DNA of 23,552 bases from a virus. The notes beneath the pieces are model-generated. The model was not told where the DNA came from. It saw nothing but the letters and a program-made list of their open reading frames with translations, and ran no database searches. Within the stretch, counting starts at the first letter, position 1. The number at the start of each line of letters is the position of its first letter. Made by a program: the position numbers and the translations under genes. The stretch lies in IMG/VR virus record IMGVR_UViG_3300036945_000460, positions 1 to 23,552 of that record; one strand, written 5' to 3'. This document shows positions 1 through 9,151 of this stretch, piece after piece.

Positions 1-1
1 G

Positions 2-157
2 TTTAAATCTCTCAACGACTATGTTTTATTATGTCCGGATCCCAGCGAATTGTGGAGAAATATTTGCAGTAGGGTATCTAAAGAAAATATTCACGTAATG
101 AATAAATTAGCTATTTTAAGGCACTACGACAAAATTAAGGAATTAATTTATGGATGA
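2..157 (+). CDS. C-terminal fragment of an unrecognised protein
   Basis: An open frame enters from the left edge and gives 51 residues before TGA at 155-157. It overlaps the next gene by 8 bases (ATG at 150), the same junction style seen throughout the window, which supports it as real. The visible tail contains CPDPSELW and ends in a charged helical stretch (HYDKIKELIYG). No domain can be named from so short a piece. Given the neighbours it may be another glycan-related enzyme, but that is only context. Confidence 0.6.
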   Translation, partial: FKSLNDYVLLCPDPSELWRNICSRVSKENIHVMNKLAILRHYDKIKELIYG

Positions 158-965
158 AGGCTATTTGATAATTAATGGTCACAGCGAAAACATTTTAGAA
201 GTTAATTTATTAATTCATAGTATTAAAAAAATTGATTCGAAGCGTCCTGTATGTGTAGCTGTTAATAGTAAAGATGTAAAGTTCATTCAAGCTGATAAAA
301 TTATCTACATCGAAGAATCTAACCCTACAGTAGCATTTTTTAAATCAATGCTAGATAGTCCTTATGTTAAAACAATAGCACTATTACCAGATCAAATTTT
401 AACTTCGTTTGACACGAACATTTGGGAAAATCTCAGAGGCATGGGTCCCATTGTCTTACCTGAGCATAAATTTTCATTTAACGATGAAATTATAAATCCT
501 TCATTGTACCCCCTGAATCAAGAAGAAATAAAGAGCTTTAATATTTCTAGTATTCCTAACGCTATATATTTTAATAAAGAAAAAGAATGCGATGATATAT
601 TTGGCTTGGCTGTAATTTTATCATCAAATTATCAACAACATGATTACATAGATTTCTTTGTGGACAAAGAACATAGTATGCCTCCTTTTCCTAATTTTAT
701 TTGGCCCACATGGATGTTATCTTTTTTGCAAACGATAACCGACGACAAAATTAGAATATTTGATTTTATGCATTGTATTGACTTGTCAAAACAAGAAAAC
801 AATTATGTTAATAACAATTGGACTAAACGTTGGAGCGAGTTTTTAACGTATTGGGTCAACGAGGACGGAATACTTAAAATAGAAAATTTTGTTCAACGCG
901 GCTTGGTTAAATACGAATCTAGTGCTTGGCTAACACAGGAAGTGCAACAAAATTTAAAAAAGTAA
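150..965 (+). CDS. Putative glycosyltransferase-like protein
   Basis: The 271-residue soluble protein has no signal peptide or membrane segment. Its N-terminal half alternates strands and helices like a GT-A nucleotide-sugar transferase: a first strand (YLIINGH), a helix, a second strand (RPVCVAVN), a KIIYIEES strand, and a hydrophobic strand ending in an acidic residue (TIALLPDQIL, D81) where GT-A enzymes carry their metal-binding aspartate. The C-terminal half is rich in Trp and aromatic residues (FPNFIWPTWML; W...FLTYW), as is common in acceptor-side regions. A strict DxD motif is not visible, so catalytic activity is unproven. It overlaps the preceding gene by 8 bases, and the next gene starts immediately after its stop. 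The fold call is inference from pattern; the exact family is not recognised. Confidence 0.45.
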   Translation: MDEGYLIINGHSENILEVNLLIHSIKKIDSKRPVCVAVNSKDVKFIQADKIIYIEESNPTVAFFKSMLDSPYVKTIALLPDQILTSFDTNIWENLRGMGPIVLPEHKFSFNDEIINPSLYPLNQEEIKSFNISSIPNAIYFNKEKECDDIFGLAVILSSNYQQHDYIDFFVDKEHSMPPFPNFIWPTWMLSFLQTITDDKIRIFDFMHCIDLSKQENNYVNNNWTKRWSEFLTYWVNEDGILKIENFVQRGLVKYESSAWLTQEVQQNLKK

Positions 966-1928
966 ATGGAAAATATAGTAGAAGATATTGAAGAATTTGA
1001 CATACAATCTAGTGTTCTTAAAAAAAGAAATGTAGAACTAGAACAAAAAGTGTATGTCGAATATGATCGAATGAATTATTCGGTTGTTTCGGTTTCTCCT
1101 ATTAGTATCGAACCCTCTGCTAAACGTAATGCTATACAAATAATAACTCGTTCAGAATTAACAAATAGTATTTTTGGCAATAAAGTTCCGTTGTCAAGAC
1201 TAGTTGTTAAAAAAAATAAAGAAACTAAAAAGTTTGAATTACAATTCATTACTAGAACAATTAAAAGCGAGTTCGACTATGTTTTTGCAACCAATGAAGA
1301 ACGGTCGTTTATACACATCAACTGTGATTCGATATCTAAAAATATAGAAGTTATTTTCGACTATGAAATTTTTAAAGACAAGTTTGCAACTGAAAATATG
1401 TCAGAGCGAGATTTAGAAGATCTCGCTAGTCGACTAGAAATTTACTGCATCGACAAAACAGAACGCTCACGTTTGTTTGATACTCTTTCTATAGACATCG
1501 CAGAACTATTCAAGTTTCATAGTATCAGATGTCCGGCTCCATGGCTACCAAATGAGCATGATCAATTAAAAAATATTGGCTTTGTTTATTACAATAACAA
1601 TCAAAAAATTTCCTTAAACGGTGCACCAAAAATAACGACAAATAGTTTAAAATATAAGTCAAATATACTTTACAGCCAAGTAGGAAATGTGTTAAAATTA
1701 CAGAGCAATATGCAAAATGTAACAACGTTTTATATCGCTGATAATGTTATGTTGTATTCGTATTCAAAGCAAGATCCCACTAAGATGTTAGGATCATATA
1801 AAGTATCAAGAGATCAATTTAATAATTATAATTATTTTGAAATTAAAATGAAAACAAGTCAAAAAGTTAAACTAGTAACAGATTGTTTTCATTTAGACAT
1901 AGAGGAATCAAATGTTAACTCCGATTAG
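966..1928 (+). CDS. Hypothetical protein, beta-rich, unrecognised
   Basis: This 320-residue protein starts with ATG directly after the preceding TAA. It is soluble and has no signal peptide or membrane helix. An acidic N-terminus (MENIVEDIEEFDIQSS) is followed by many short alternating hydrophobic segments typical of beta-strands, and the tail is again strand-rich (VKLVTDCFHLDIEE). No catalytic motif is visible. Base composition is among the most AT-rich in the window, unlike the next gene. Its 3' end overlaps the next gene by 17 bases. It could be a structural or scaffold protein of a phage, or an accessory factor of the glycan genes; the sequence does not decide. Confidence 0.7.
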   Translation: MENIVEDIEEFDIQSSVLKKRNVELEQKVYVEYDRMNYSVVSVSPISIEPSAKRNAIQIITRSELTNSIFGNKVPLSRLVVKKNKETKKFELQFITRTIKSEFDYVFATNEERSFIHINCDSISKNIEVIFDYEIFKDKFATENMSERDLEDLASRLEIYCIDKTERSRLFDTLSIDIAELFKFHSIRCPAPWLPNEHDQLKNIGFVYYNNNQKISLNGAPKITTNSLKYKSNILYSQVGNVLKLQSNMQNVTTFYIADNVMLYSYSKQDPTKMLGSYKVSRDQFNNYNYFEIKMKTSQKVKLVTDCFHLDIEESNVNSD

Positions 1929-2883
1929 TAGTTTTGACATCGTATTTTTAAGCTACGATGAGCCAAATGCAGATAAAAATTTTGCAGATTTATTAAACAA
2001 AGCACCATGGGCAAAAAGAGTCCATGGTGTTAAAGGGTTTGATGCCGCACACAAAGCCGCGGCAGCCGCTGCCGAAACTGAAAGATTTATTACAGTAGAT
2101 GCTGATAATATTGTACGCGATGAATTCTTTGCCATTGAATTAGACTTGAACAAAGTCACTAGACATGACGTTATATCATGGGCAGGTAAGAATGTAGTCA
2201 ATGGTTTAGTATATGGCAATGGCGGTGTTAAACTTTGGCCTAAACATGTCGTGGAGCAAATGCGTACACACGAAGCCGCAGATGATCCTAAAGCACAAGT
2301 AGATTTTTGCTGGGATATTCATTATCATCAAATGAATAATGTCTACAGTGACGTACATAATAATGCCAGTGCTTACCAAGCATATCGTGCTGGCTTCCGT
2401 GAAGGTGTCAAACTTGCCTTAGAAGGCGGAGTAACAGTTGATCCTAGACAACTCAAACAACGAGTACATGATAGAAATTACAAACGCTTGTTAGTATGGG
2501 CCAGTGTAGGGGCAGATATACAAAATGGTCTATGGGCAATGTATGGAACAAGACTAGGATGTTATATGTCTAATATAGTTAGACAAGACTTTGATTTTGT
2601 TTTAGTAAGAGATTTTGAATGGCACGATAAATTTTGGCAAGAAGCAGTACAGCCACAGTTCACAGGCGGCAATGAAAAATGTTTAGCCACTGGTTGGACC
2701 TACGATAAGAAAAAATTACAAGATGAGATATTCAAATTAGGCGAAGCACTACGAGTAAAACTTGGTTTAGAAATTGCTGAGCTTGATATCAATGGCAGTC
2801 GTATGTTTAAAGAAAGCTGGATCAATCCTCCTAGACTAGGAGCCTTGGTTAAAGAAAATCAAGTAGACAATACTATTAATTAA
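1912..2883 (+). CDS. Glycosyltransferase-like protein, 'FLSYDEPNAD' family (copy A)
   Basis: The 323-residue protein has a GT-A-like layout: strand VFLSYDEPNAD (residues 11-21), conserved HGVKGFDAAHKAA (38-50), a hydrophobic strand ending in a DxD motif (VDADN, D63 and D65), then VNGLVYGNGGVKLW and AGFREGVKL. In GT-A enzymes DxD binds the divalent metal and the nucleotide-sugar diphosphate; the Gly-rich motif downstream may shape the donor or acceptor pocket (inference). Three paralogues lie at 17452, 18167 and 19191, and the one at 18167 is by far the closest. It overlaps the preceding gene by 17 bases and is followed after one base by a radical SAM gene. Ala residues often use GCC/GCA, giving higher GC than the genes upstream. 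The transferred sugar cannot be read from sequence. Confidence 0.6.
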   Translation: MLTPISSFDIVFLSYDEPNADKNFADLLNKAPWAKRVHGVKGFDAAHKAAAAAAETERFITVDADNIVRDEFFAIELDLNKVTRHDVISWAGKNVVNGLVYGNGGVKLWPKHVVEQMRTHEAADDPKAQVDFCWDIHYHQMNNVYSDVHNNASAYQAYRAGFREGVKLALEGGVTVDPRQLKQRVHDRNYKRLLVWASVGADIQNGLWAMYGTRLGCYMSNIVRQDFDFVLVRDFEWHDKFWQEAVQPQFTGGNEKCLATGWTYDKKKLQDEIFKLGEALRVKLGLEIAELDINGSRMFKESWINPPRLGALVKENQVDNTIN

Positions 2884-2884
2884 T

Positions 2885-4354
2885 ATGACAGATCAAATTC
2901 ATCAAGAATCAGAAGCAACAGGAAGCCTTCAAAAAACTCGTAATCAAGACTTTCTCGATTACATGTCTAAAACAATGAATAACATCGAAGAACATTTCGA
3001 AAGCAAAACCATGTGTACAGCTAAGTGGTTGCAAAGCACTACCAACTTACAAACAGGACAGACTCATAGCTGTCACCACCCTGTTCAACATAAGATTCCA
3101 GTAGAAGAAATTTTAGCTAATCCCACTGCTATTCATAATACCAATCATAAAAAGAATCAACGAGCACTTATGCTACGAGGGCAACGCCCTCCTGAATGTG
3201 AATATTGTTGGAATGTTGAAGACTTAGAAGGCGATCATTTCAGTGATAGAACATATAAAAGTACAGACTATGTTTGGAGTACTCCTAATCTAAACGACAT
3301 TGTTGATGCTGGTAGTCATGGAAATATTATTCCAAGTTATTTAGAAGTTAGTTTTGAAAATACTTGTAACTTTAAATGTATGTATTGCACTCCAGATGTT
3401 AGCAGTAAATGGATGGAAGAAGTAGAACGTTTTGGAGCCTATCCAAACGGTCAAGGTGATCTGCGCTACATTGAAAAGGTAGGCAAACTACCTATTCCTA
3501 TTAGAGAAGAAAACCCTTATGTTGATGCATTTTGGAAGTGGTGGCCTGAACTTTATCCTAAACTAAAAGTATTCCGTATCACAGGCGGAGAACCTTTACT
3601 AAGTAAAAATACTTGGAAGGTATTGGACTATATTATTGAAAATCCTCGCCCTGACTTGAGTATTGCAATTAACTCTAATATGCAACCTCCAGATGAATTG
3701 CTAGATAAATTGATTGAAAAAATTAAGTTACTAGATGGTAAACTTAAAGACTTGACTATTTTTACCAGTGCCGAAGCCGCAGGTAAACAATGTAATTATA
3801 TTCGTTACGGCATGGACTATGATAAATGGTTAGCCAACTGTAATAGACTACTCAGTGAAACTAATGTAGACATGAATATTATGGTAACATTCAATGGTCT
3901 AAGTTTGTTTAGCTTTAAAGACTTCTTAGAAGATGTTTGGAAATTACGTGTAAAGTATAATGAAAATGATGCTCACAATAGAATTCCTATGATGATTTCA
4001 TATCTGCGTTGGCCAGAACCACAAACGATTAAAGTTATTCCGGAGCAATTTAAAAAGAAATATTTTAAAGAGATCAGCGATTTTGTAGATGCACATATGA
4101 GAACAACTAGTCCTGAACGGTCTGGTAGATTTTATCTAGAAGAACGTGATCAATTAAATAGACTGATAGAATACAGTAAAAATGATACTAGTACAGAACG
4201 TACTATCGAATTAAGAGCAACCTTTTATGAATTCTTCAAAGAATATGACAAACGCAAAGGTACAAATATTATAGAAACATTCCCTGAAATCAAGGAATAT
4301 TGGAATCATTGTAATGAATTACATTCAAGCAGAAAGAGTTTATGGAACAAATGA
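2885..4354 (+). CDS. Radical SAM protein with N-terminal four-cysteine (twitch-like) module (copy 1)
   Basis: This 489-residue enzyme carries the radical SAM signature C161-x3-C165-x2-C168 (CNFKCMYC), which binds a [4Fe-4S] cluster that cleaves S-adenosylmethionine. ITGGEP at 232-237 is the SAM amino-group-binding motif. N-terminal to the barrel is a second cysteine set, C44, C63 (in SCHHP), C105 and C108 (ECEYCW). The spacing resembles a SPASM/twitch auxiliary cluster domain, but it precedes the barrel rather than following it. Near relatives are the next gene and the gene at 21884. The substrate is unknown; a peptide or a sugar is equally possible, and the glycan-related neighbours favour a carbohydrate (inference). 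It starts one base after the previous stop. No signal peptide is present, so it is expected to be cytoplasmic. Confidence 0.85.
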   Translation: MTDQIHQESEATGSLQKTRNQDFLDYMSKTMNNIEEHFESKTMCTAKWLQSTTNLQTGQTHSCHHPVQHKIPVEEILANPTAIHNTNHKKNQRALMLRGQRPPECEYCWNVEDLEGDHFSDRTYKSTDYVWSTPNLNDIVDAGSHGNIIPSYLEVSFENTCNFKCMYCTPDVSSKWMEEVERFGAYPNGQGDLRYIEKVGKLPIPIREENPYVDAFWKWWPELYPKLKVFRITGGEPLLSKNTWKVLDYIIENPRPDLSIAINSNMQPPDELLDKLIEKIKLLDGKLKDLTIFTSAEAAGKQCNYIRYGMDYDKWLANCNRLLSETNVDMNIMVTFNGLSLFSFKDFLEDVWKLRVKYNENDAHNRIPMMISYLRWPEPQTIKVIPEQFKKKYFKEISDFVDAHMRTTSPERSGRFYLEERDQLNRLIEYSKNDTSTERTIELRATFYEFFKEYDKRKGTNIIETFPEIKEYWNHCNELHSSRKSLWNK

Positions 4355-5901
4355 AAAAACGGACATACGCAGAATACAAAGATCAAGTACTTAATACAAT
4401 AAGTCCTAGTTTTTGTGGCGCAAAATGGTACAATGCAACTGTGTGGTTAGGCAGTGGAACAACAGCTAGTTGCCATCACCCACCAGCACATAAAATTCCA
4501 CTAAGTGAAATTAGTCGCAGTTATAAAGCATTGCATAACACTGAATATAAAAAATTAGTTAGACAGCAAATGCTTATAGGTGAACGCCCTACTGAATGCG
4601 AATACTGCTGGAAGGTCGAAGATCTTGGTCCAGAAAAGATCAGTGACAGAGTTTACAAAAGTAATATCTATACTGATGCCGAACTTAAAGAAGCCGCAGA
4701 AGTTCATGGTGCTATGGGTGATGTAGATTTAAAAACCCTAGAGATTGCCTTTGATGCTAACTGTAACTTTGCATGTAGCTACTGTAATCCTAGCTTTAGT
4801 ACAAAGTGGATGGAAGACATTAAAACCAATGGCGCATATCAAAACTTAGTCAGCGATGGCGCTGGCGCTTATCATCAAGACGGTTCATGGGCTCAGCCTT
4901 ATGGTATTAAGAATGAAGGCAATCCGTATGTACAAGCATTTATGGAATGGTGGACCAATGACTTACAGCATAGTTTAAAAGAACTTCGCATCACAGGCGG
5001 CGAAGCTACTATGAGTCAGGACTTTTGGCGTTTAATGGATTGGTGGGATCGTCATCCTGAGTGTAAGGTTAGTCTAGCAGTTAACAGTAACTTAGGCGCC
5101 AAACCTCAACTAATCGAACGTCTTGCCAAAGTAAGTCATAAAATGACAGACTTTCAATTGTACACTAGCAATGAAAGTATGGGACCACATGCAGAATATA
5201 TCAGGGATGGATTGAATTGGGATACGTGGTTGTCTAATATGGAATATATGTTAGAGCATGGTAACCTAAAAGGTCTTCATGTCATGATGACACTTAACAG
5301 TTTAAGTTTATTCAGCATGACTGAGTTTATGGACAAGATGTTAGAGTTCCGTGAAAAGTACTGGGACAAGCTAGGTAAACAAACTGCGGTTATGAGTTTT
5401 AACTTGTTGCGCTTTCCTAGTTTTATGAGCATTGTAACATTGCCCATGGATATCCGTAAACAACAAAGTGCTAAAATTTCAGCATGGCTTGCTAGTAAAG
5501 AACATTTGGTTGGTAAGCTAATTCATGAACATGAAAAGCAAGGCATACTTAGAACTATTGCTTATATCGATGAAGTAGAAGTTGGCCATTATGGAACCAG
5601 TAGTTTAGAATCACGTCACCGGGATTTTAAATCTTTTTACAAGCAATACGATATTCGTAGAAAGAAAAACTTTACAGCTACGTTCCCGGAACTTGCTGAT
5701 TGGTATAATAGTATTCCTGATACAGACTTATCTGCTCGACAAGATCTTATAGATGGTGACAGTACCAAGGGTTGGAAGCATGTAGAAGAACTTGTTGTTA
5801 AAGCAGAAAAAGAAGGTTGGATAAGTAAACATAGCAATCCTAATCCAGGAAGCAATGAATATAAAGCACCGAGCACAACAAAAAGTCTTTGGGATATGTA
5901 A
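4351..5901 (+). CDS. Radical SAM protein with N-terminal four-cysteine (twitch-like) module (copy 2)
   Basis: A 516-residue paralogue of the preceding gene. The radical SAM motif is C138-x3-C142-x2-C145 (CNFACSYC), and TGGEA at 215-219 replaces the usual GGEP. The N-terminal cysteine module is C22, C41 (SCHHP), C83 and C86 (ECEYCW), followed by the shared stretch SDRVYKS. The barrel then shows the same VNSN and MMTLNSLSLFS segments as copy 1 (there MVTFNGLSLFS). The start chosen at 4351 gives an ATGA overlap with the preceding stop; an in-frame ATG at 4342 would add MEQ. The C-terminal tail (about the last 70 residues) is longer and more charged than in copy 1. Two tandem paralogues suggest sequential or complementary reactions on related substrates, but this is inference. 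Confidence 0.85.
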   Translation: MKKRTYAEYKDQVLNTISPSFCGAKWYNATVWLGSGTTASCHHPPAHKIPLSEISRSYKALHNTEYKKLVRQQMLIGERPTECEYCWKVEDLGPEKISDRVYKSNIYTDAELKEAAEVHGAMGDVDLKTLEIAFDANCNFACSYCNPSFSTKWMEDIKTNGAYQNLVSDGAGAYHQDGSWAQPYGIKNEGNPYVQAFMEWWTNDLQHSLKELRITGGEATMSQDFWRLMDWWDRHPECKVSLAVNSNLGAKPQLIERLAKVSHKMTDFQLYTSNESMGPHAEYIRDGLNWDTWLSNMEYMLEHGNLKGLHVMMTLNSLSLFSMTEFMDKMLEFREKYWDKLGKQTAVMSFNLLRFPSFMSIVTLPMDIRKQQSAKISAWLASKEHLVGKLIHEHEKQGILRTIAYIDEVEVGHYGTSSLESRHRDFKSFYKQYDIRRKKNFTATFPELADWYNSIPDTDLSARQDLIDGDSTKGWKHVEELVVKAEKEGWISKHSNPNPGSNEYKAPSTTKSLWDM

Positions 5902-6575
5902 TGAGAAAAATTGCCGTTAGTATAGTTTCTGAAATAGATATGATAGAAGCACATAATGATGTGGTTCGTTTCTTGTTCTCGAGCCGAGAAGCCTATGAAC
6001 AAGAACTAGCTAACGGTAATATTCAAATTGACTATTTTATCTGTCACGCAGATGTTAAAGAATTTTACGACGGTCCTGGATTTGAAAATTCAACAATAGT
6101 TTCTACTATTTTAACACACGAAGAAACAATGTTTAACAATGTTAATAACGGCACAAATTCTTTGATTTTACAACGGATCAAACCTTTGTTTAAGCGAATG
6201 TATAGATCTTCTATAAATGCTAATCAACTACATAAACGTACTACCAAAAATTTCTATGACATGGTAATAGGATATGATAATTGTATAAAAGATTTTAGAA
6301 TACATAAGAAAACAGATTTTTTTATAGAAAATGATTTCTTTTATACCAACGTTATAGAACCTAGGTGGTTAAAGATTAATTATAATATATTTGTATGTAG
6401 CCCTAGTACTTTTTGCAAGATAGTGAACGTATGGCATTTTTTTAAAATTGTATCTGATTCTACTTTTAAAATTTGGGAATTTTTAGATAAGTCAGATGAA
6501 CCGGATAGGTTTGTACTTCCTATGTGGTTAAATATGCAATGTATCAAAGTGAGAGAAATACGCAGTGAGTTATAA
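5901..6575 (+). CDS. Small glycosyltransferase-like protein, divergent
   Basis: A 224-residue protein. The ATG at 5901 shares one base with the preceding stop (TAATG); a TTG upstream at 5889 is less likely. The opening strand (RKIAVSIVSEID), the IDYFICHADV strand near residue 43 and the following layout parallel the genes at 6565 (IKIAVCLYGQPR, VDYFLHIKD) and 9759 (KTAIIVSGIFRD, GDYFLITQD), so it is probably a divergent member of the same glycosyltransferase-like group. The R-x-D motif seen in those two is not obvious here, so it may be inactive or use another site. The gene is strongly AT-rich. Confidence 0.45.
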   Translation: MRKIAVSIVSEIDMIEAHNDVVRFLFSSREAYEQELANGNIQIDYFICHADVKEFYDGPGFENSTIVSTILTHEETMFNNVNNGTNSLILQRIKPLFKRMYRSSINANQLHKRTTKNFYDMVIGYDNCIKDFRIHKKTDFFIENDFFYTNVIEPRWLKINYNIFVCSPSTFCKIVNVWHFFKIVSDSTFKIWEFLDKSDEPDRFVLPMWLNMQCIKVREIRSEL

Positions 6576-7464
6576 AAAAATAAAAATAGCAGTATGCTTA
6601 TATGGCCAACCTCGAACTGCTTTATATTGTGCCCCATGGATCAAACAATGGTTTACTGTGCCATCTGGAATTCATGTCAATCAATATAAAAAGAACTATG
6701 ATATGCATCCTGAGTTTGTATCTAAAGAACCCTGTGATGTAGAAGTTGACTACTTTTTACATATAAAAGATTATAATATATACATCAATACCATAGGAGA
6801 TCCTGAGTGGGATGGAACTGCTAATTCTGTGAAGTTAGTGTCAGATGATTATATTGATCAATTAATAAATGTTTATAAACCAAAAAAATATCAAGTATTA
6901 ACAGTCAATGAAGAAAATGCAATGACATCGACTGGCATACGAAATGGCTATGGTGCAATGTTCTATAGTTTAACATCGGCGATGAGGTTAAAACGAGAAT
7001 ATGAAATAGAAACTGGTACATTGTACGATTATTGTTTTACTCATCGTTACGACGGAATCGTAGGTCCTACAATAGATGGATTCAAAACAAGATTAGAGGG
7101 TCCGGGATTTCCGCCAATGTCAGTGACCACATTAGGCGATATGTTCAGATGGAAATGGGAAAACTGGAGACTAGGTCCCAATGACGTTTTTCTAGGAGGA
7201 GACAATCTTGCCATGGAAATGTTATTAGCAGATACTAGTAGAATTTTCCTTTCGGATAATTTTATGATGTGTAATGACGACATCGGCGGCCCTAATATTA
7301 TACTAGGACGAAGCTTTGGAAATTCTAATATCAGCCATTTTCCTGATCAACACATGCACTGCGCTATTGTTAGGCATAGTGCAGATTTGTCAAGGCCGGT
7401 GATGGAAAGCTGGCTGTATCATCAGAACTTCTGGTTAGCTAATCACAAATCAATTTTATTATGA
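6565..7464 (+). CDS. Putative glycosyltransferase-like protein with GQPR motif
   Basis: A 299-residue protein starting with GTG at 6565, overlapping the preceding gene by 11 bases; no in-frame ATG lies before the conserved first strand. The N-terminus KIAVCLYGQPR is a beta-strand followed by a Gly-Gln-Pro-Arg turn that recurs in polysaccharide-locus glycosyltransferase-like proteins. VDYFLHIKD follows, and LYDYCFTHRYDGIVG carries R161-x-D163 at the end of a central strand, the likely metal or donor site. A later segment, NDVFLGGDNLAMEML, is also typical of the group. The protein is soluble and has no signal peptide. It ends with an ATGA overlap into the first SGNH-like gene. The specific sugar is not predictable. 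Confidence 0.55.
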   Translation: MSYKKIKIAVCLYGQPRTALYCAPWIKQWFTVPSGIHVNQYKKNYDMHPEFVSKEPCDVEVDYFLHIKDYNIYINTIGDPEWDGTANSVKLVSDDYIDQLINVYKPKKYQVLTVNEENAMTSTGIRNGYGAMFYSLTSAMRLKREYEIETGTLYDYCFTHRYDGIVGPTIDGFKTRLEGPGFPPMSVTTLGDMFRWKWENWRLGPNDVFLGGDNLAMEMLLADTSRIFLSDNFMMCNDDIGGPNIILGRSFGNSNISHFPDQHMHCAIVRHSADLSRPVMESWLYHQNFWLANHKSILL

Positions 7465-8327
7465 AAAAACAATTAATATCAAACGGGGATAGCTGGGTAT
7501 TCGGTAGTGAAATAGTACACCCAGATGTTATTAAAAAATATCCAACGGATGTTCATATAGGTCATTATGACCATTTGGCAGAAAACGATAGTTATAGATT
7601 GCCTAGAATATTTCCAACTAAGTTAGCCGATAAATTAAATGCAGAATCTATTAACTTGGCATGGCCAGCAGATGACAATCAAAGTATCTGTAATAGAACA
7701 ATAGGTTATATAGCAGAAAATTATATCGATAAAGGTATAAGCACAGATAATTTATTTGTTGTTGTTGGTTGGTCTAGTCCTGAACGTGCTCGTTTTTGGT
7801 ATAAGGATGAAATACGTAACGGAAAACATATTATATGGCCTAGTTTAGAATGGCATGATACTCCTGGTCAAAAGAAATTCTGGGAATTATATGTAACATA
7901 CTTTTGGAACGAAGAAGAATATATACCTAGATTTGTTGATACTGTATTACGATTTCAAAACTTTTGTACTGAACATAAAATAAAATATGTTATGTTCAAT
8001 GCTTTCTATCAAGGCGGCGGCAGCGGTTGTACTCGTGTACAAGAAACCGATATAAACATTGAAAAAGAATTACTAACATTACCTGCTGATGGATATGATT
8101 ATTCTATAGGCGACCAGCGTTTTTCTAAGATAAGTTCACATCTTGCAACTTGGAGAACAATCAGCGATAAAACGTACTATTGTAAAGATCAAGATAAGAA
8201 TAGTTTTAAAACTTTTATCTATGATAGATTAGAACAGCCATTTGCTGGAGATCATCCCAGCGAAAAAGGCCATACAATTTGGGCCGACGAACTTTATAGA
8301 TATATTACATTAAATAATCTTCTATGA
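7461..8327 (+). CDS. SGNH/GDSL hydrolase-like protein (1 of 5)
   Basis: This 288-residue protein shows the SGNH blocks in order: block I SNGDSW with the nucleophile S11; an oxyanion-type Gly/Asn region around NLAWPADDNQS; a core strand FVVVGWSSPERARFW; and the C-terminal catalytic pair in GDHPSEKGHTIW (D264, H265). The family includes esterases, lipases and O-acetyl transferases acting on polysaccharides. There is no signal peptide, so it would act in the cytoplasm on a precursor rather than as a secreted esterase. ATGA overlaps couple it to both neighbours. WELYVTYFW near the middle is shared with the next gene (WELYVMDVFD), marking the two as closest relatives. Asp and His are adjacent rather than the common D-x-x-H. 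Confidence 0.75.
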   Translation: MKKQLISNGDSWVFGSEIVHPDVIKKYPTDVHIGHYDHLAENDSYRLPRIFPTKLADKLNAESINLAWPADDNQSICNRTIGYIAENYIDKGISTDNLFVVVGWSSPERARFWYKDEIRNGKHIIWPSLEWHDTPGQKKFWELYVTYFWNEEEYIPRFVDTVLRFQNFCTEHKIKYVMFNAFYQGGGSGCTRVQETDINIEKELLTLPADGYDYSIGDQRFSKISSHLATWRTISDKTYYCKDQDKNSFKTFIYDRLEQPFAGDHPSEKGHTIWADELYRYITLNNLL

Positions 8328-9151
8328 TTAAAACACTATTTGTCAACGGATGTAGCTGGACTGAAGGGCACATGTTGCACTTAGATCCAGAAGTTAATAA
8401 ACTTGTTTCTGAACAAGGCTATGTTATTAATGATATTTTTTCAGTTGTTAAGGACGATGTAGAAATATGGTATCCTTACAAAGAAATATACAATCAATAT
8501 AATTGGGCAGGAGTCGTTGCTCGAGAACTCGATATACCTAATATTGTTAATTATGCAATAGGTGCTGCCAGCAATGATAGGGTACTAAGAACCACAGTCG
8601 ATTATGTTAAACGTTTAACAGAACAAGAAAAACAAGAAACATTTATTATAATAGGATGGACTATCCCCGATCGCAGTGAGTTGTACTTAAATGATAAACA
8701 AGGAAAAGCTGAATGGTGTTCATGGAATGCTACCCAGCAATTTAGTACTATAGATAGAATTCACAATGCAGAATTTACTAAACGTATAGATAAATTTTGG
8801 GAACTATACGTTATGGATGTATTTGATCATCATTATAGTGTTCAAAAATTCTTTCAACAAAGTTACTTACTAGCAAACTTATTAGAGCATCATAATATAA
8901 AATATTATTTCTTTAATTCGTTTTCTCCATTGTTTGGTGTTCGTGACTTTGCTCCTTTCTTAGAACATTTTAAACATGATATTGATATATACAATAAAGA
9001 AATTATAGCAATGTCAATGAACACAGATTTTTTTAATTTTATCGGAGATGATGACAATCTTCGTTTACCAGATAAACATCCTAACAAGCTGGGACATGCC
9101 AAGTGGGCTGGACATTTACTCGACGATATGAGACAGCAGAATATTATATGA
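8324..9151 (+). CDS. SGNH/GDSL hydrolase-like protein (2 of 5)
   Basis: This 275-residue paralogue of the preceding gene has block I NGCSWTEG (S11, with Cys in place of the Asp of GDS), NYAIGAASNDR for the Gly/Asn blocks, core strand FIIIGWTIPDRSELY, and C-terminal DKHPNKLGHAKW (D250, H252). It keeps the order and spacing of the SGNH fold, so the fold call is fairly safe; hydrolase or acyltransferase activity is inference. There is no secretion signal. It overlaps the gene before and the gene after by ATGA. Confidence 0.72.
   Translation: MIKTLFVNGCSWTEGHMLHLDPEVNKLVSEQGYVINDIFSVVKDDVEIWYPYKEIYNQYNWAGVVARELDIPNIVNYAIGAASNDRVLRTTVDYVKRLTEQEKQETFIIIGWTIPDRSELYLNDKQGKAEWCSWNATQQFSTIDRIHNAEFTKRIDKFWELYVMDVFDHHYSVQKFFQQSYLLANLLEHHNIKYYFFNSFSPLFGVRDFAPFLEHFKHDIDIYNKEIIAMSMNTDFFNFIGDDDNLRLPDKHPNKLGHAKWAGHLLDDMRQQNII

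Noticed and set aside
2885-5901. RiPP maturation system with a small precursor peptide
   Set aside because: Radical SAM/SPASM enzymes often mature peptides, but no short precursor-like gene sits beside any of them within the window; it could still lie outside.
5637-6002. 121-codon minus-strand open frame across the junction of two + strand genes
   Set aside because: It lies against a conserved radical SAM tail and the start of the next gene, and the translation looks like random low-conservation sequence.
6574-6580. Run of seven A at the junction of the genes at 5901 and 6565, considered as a slippage site
   Set aside because: Both genes have sensible ends and starts here without a frameshift, and no stimulatory structure is evident.
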